Positions 22,549 through 23,900 of a stretch of 23,900 bases of DNA are shown here, piece after piece. Numbering within the stretch: position 1 is the first letter of the stretch; the number at the start of each line of letters is the position of its first letter. The notes below the pieces were generated by a model, which saw only the letters and a list, made by a program, of their open reading frames with translations, was not told the origin of the DNA and did no database searches. The DNA lies in NCBI GenBank assembly GCA_031553975.1, contig JAVBKP010000097.1:1-23900 (forward strand), written 5' to 3'. This stretch comes from JAVBKP01 sp031553975. Its GTDB lineage: Bacteria; Bacillota; Clostridia; Peptostreptococcales; Anaerovoracaceae. The position numbers were made by a program, and so were the translations under genes.

Positions 22549-23880
22549 TTACGCGCCTAAATATACGCAGTTGTATAGTTTTTCCATGCTGTCTACTGGC
22601 TGAATCCATAGGTCTAATACTACGTCCTCTAGCTTTTCGCCGGCTCTGATGATGATGTCTTTGCTATTGTCAAAATTTTGGATAGCGCCCATGCCTTGCA
22701 GTTTTGCCATATAGTTCACTACATCTGCTTTAAAAATCCCTCTGCCCATGTCGTTGTTGTCTATTTTTCCAATGTAGTTGTTCTCAAATAGGATGCGAAT
22801 GTCTGTAGCATAGCTATCTAAGGTTCTAATCACACGGTTTTTGCTAAACTCGTAACCTTTGTCTGCTGATATGCTCGTAAAGGTGTTGATGTCTTGCTCT
22901 ATGACAATCTCGCCATCTTGGCGTCTTGCTAGCAGGAAGTGACCTTTTTTGAGCAGGTTTTCAATCTCGCTGTCGTCTACTGGATTGATGATCTCTACAG
23001 CACCTTTAATTTGTTTGTATGTGTTAGACTGGTTAACAGCAGCTCCTGCTGTGATGCTGGCTACATACGCTGTGAAAAGCTCTGGAGAGATTTCTTCTGA
23101 TACTGTTTTGTAGCCTTGGCTCACGCTGATGATGCCTTCATGGTCTGCTACTGGATAGTCTACCACCACAGCTTGTACTTTGCGGCCTATGTTGTCGCGT
23201 AGTTCTGTAACCAATGCGACTGTTTGTTCTACCAATCCTTGCTCTGTGCTAGGCATTGCCATTGTATTCCATGGTTTGTAGCTTTTGATGGCGTTAAAAT
23301 ACTCTGTATATGTCTCTGTCTCTACGCTACCATCTGTAGCCCCCACTAGCTTTACATTGGCGATAGGTGTGATGTCACCTTTTCCTGAGAACACGACCCA
23401 GTCATTGGCTGTTAGTTCCTCGATAGTCGTTGCTTTTTCTTGTCTTGCCACTTCTTTCCCGTCTAGTAGTGTGATAACTGTGACTCCGTTTTCTGCCTCA
23501 GCGATTGTGAGTGATAGTCTGTTCCCTGTTGTGCCTGTATATTTGGCTGTTATTGTCAGATCTCCTTGGGTGGCTTTGGCTTTTGTAGCACCTGTGTCCA
23601 CTCTATATAGGTAGGCTAGGTAGGCTCCTGATAGTGCTTGACGGAATAATAGGCTACTTGTATCGCTTGCTACAAGACCGATTTTGTTTAGGCTCTTTCC
23701 GTTAGTAAGGTCTGCTGAATACAGCTCAATGATTTGTCCTTTTGGGCCCCATGTCAGGCTAACAGGCATTGTCATTATGCCTCTTTCTCCTATGCTAGAT
23801 AGGGGTTTTGGTACGCTCTCAAAGTTGATATACGCGCCTGGTCTTGTTTTGTTCATTGTTAAAAATCTTCCTCCACTCAT
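22549..23880 (-). CDS. xkdK: Tail sheath protein XkdK, 443 aa
   Basis: The N-terminus (MSGGRFLTMNKTRPGAYINF) and the C-terminal part (GRGIFKADVVNYMAKLQGMG, VLDLWIQPVDSMEKLYNCVY) are those of the XkdK-type contractile sheath. Length is normal for the family (~440-470 aa). The ATG at 23880 is preceded by GAGGAG with a suitable spacer. The gene is complete within the window; its upstream partners (head or connector genes) lie outside. Presence of a sheath fixes the particle as contractile. Confidence 0.95.
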   Translation of the reverse strand: MSGGRFLTMNKTRPGAYINFESVPKPLSSIGERGIMTMPVSLTWGPKGQIIELYSADLTNGKSLNKIGLVASDTSSLLFRQALSGAYLAYLYRVDTGATKAKATQGDLTITAKYTGTTGNRLSLTIAEAENGVTVITLLDGKEVARQEKATTIEELTANDWVVFSGKGDITPIANVKLVGATDGSVETETYTEYFNAIKSYKPWNTMAMPSTEQGLVEQTVALVTELRDNIGRKVQAVVVDYPVADHEGIISVSQGYKTVSEEISPELFTAYVASITAGAAVNQSNTYKQIKGAVEIINPVDDSEIENLLKKGHFLLARRQDGEIVIEQDINTFTSISADKGYEFSKNRVIRTLDSYATDIRILFENNYIGKIDNNDMGRGIFKADVVNYMAKLQGMGAIQNFDNSKDIIIRAGEKLEDVVLDLWIQPVDSMEKLYNCVYLGA

Positions 23881-23900
23881 GTTTGTGTACTCCTCTCTAT

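Overview
The window is the tail and baseplate part of a PBSX-like (contractile, myovirus-type) prophage or phage-tail-like particle (tailocin) from a low-GC Bacillota, most likely a clostridial or similar anaerobe. The order sheath, tube, tail chaperone with frameshift, tape measure, hub and wedge is that of the Bacillus PBSX xkd genes. Host copper-amine-oxidase N-terminal ('stalk') domains and the tail-fibre types also fit this group. Genus cannot be read from this sequence alone. All real genes except one possible fragment at the left edge lie on the minus strand, so transcription runs from 23880 towards 255.

Layout in transcription order. (1) 23880-20067: sheath (XkdK), tube (XkdM), tail assembly chaperone (XkdN) with a -1 frameshift extension on an AAAAAAC slippery heptamer, and a short tape-measure protein. 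(2) 20060-16259: hub protein (XkdQ) and LysM baseplate protein (XkdP), bracketed by two directly repeated ~1 kb 'moron' cassettes. Each cassette has its own sigma-A-type promoter, a secreted stalk-domain gene and a terminator. The cassette at 19055-20060 is one base shorter and its gene is frameshifted. (3) 16234-13074: XkdR, XkdS, baseplate J (XkdT), XkdU and a small fibre protein (first wedge module). (4) 13053-7154: an AT-rich insert of eight closely packed genes: a U32-like protein, a QueT-like membrane protein, a degenerate and an intact-looking QueC-like PP-loop protein, an unknown 118-aa protein, two radical SAM/SPASM enzymes, and between those two a 126-aa protein ending in 12 cysteines within 22 residues. 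(5) 7104-272: a 942-aa BppU-type fibre, two small proteins, a second baseplate J and second XkdU, a 554-aa fibre and two tiny tail genes, closed by a terminator at 255-271. Beyond it are a broken 45-codon ORF and the end of a possible plus-strand gene.

The structural genes would build a contractile tail with an apparently short tape measure. The insert (4) is the novel part. It looks like a ribosomally synthesised, post-translationally modified peptide (RiPP) pathway placed inside a tail operon. Its substrate has a phage-structural-looking N-terminal part and a hexapeptide-repeat Cys tail. My working hypothesis, not shown by sequence alone, is that the Cys-rich tail is modified by the two radical SAM enzymes and may be carried on, or delivered by, the particle. 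No tRNA, rRNA, CRISPR, transposase, integrase or lysis gene was seen.
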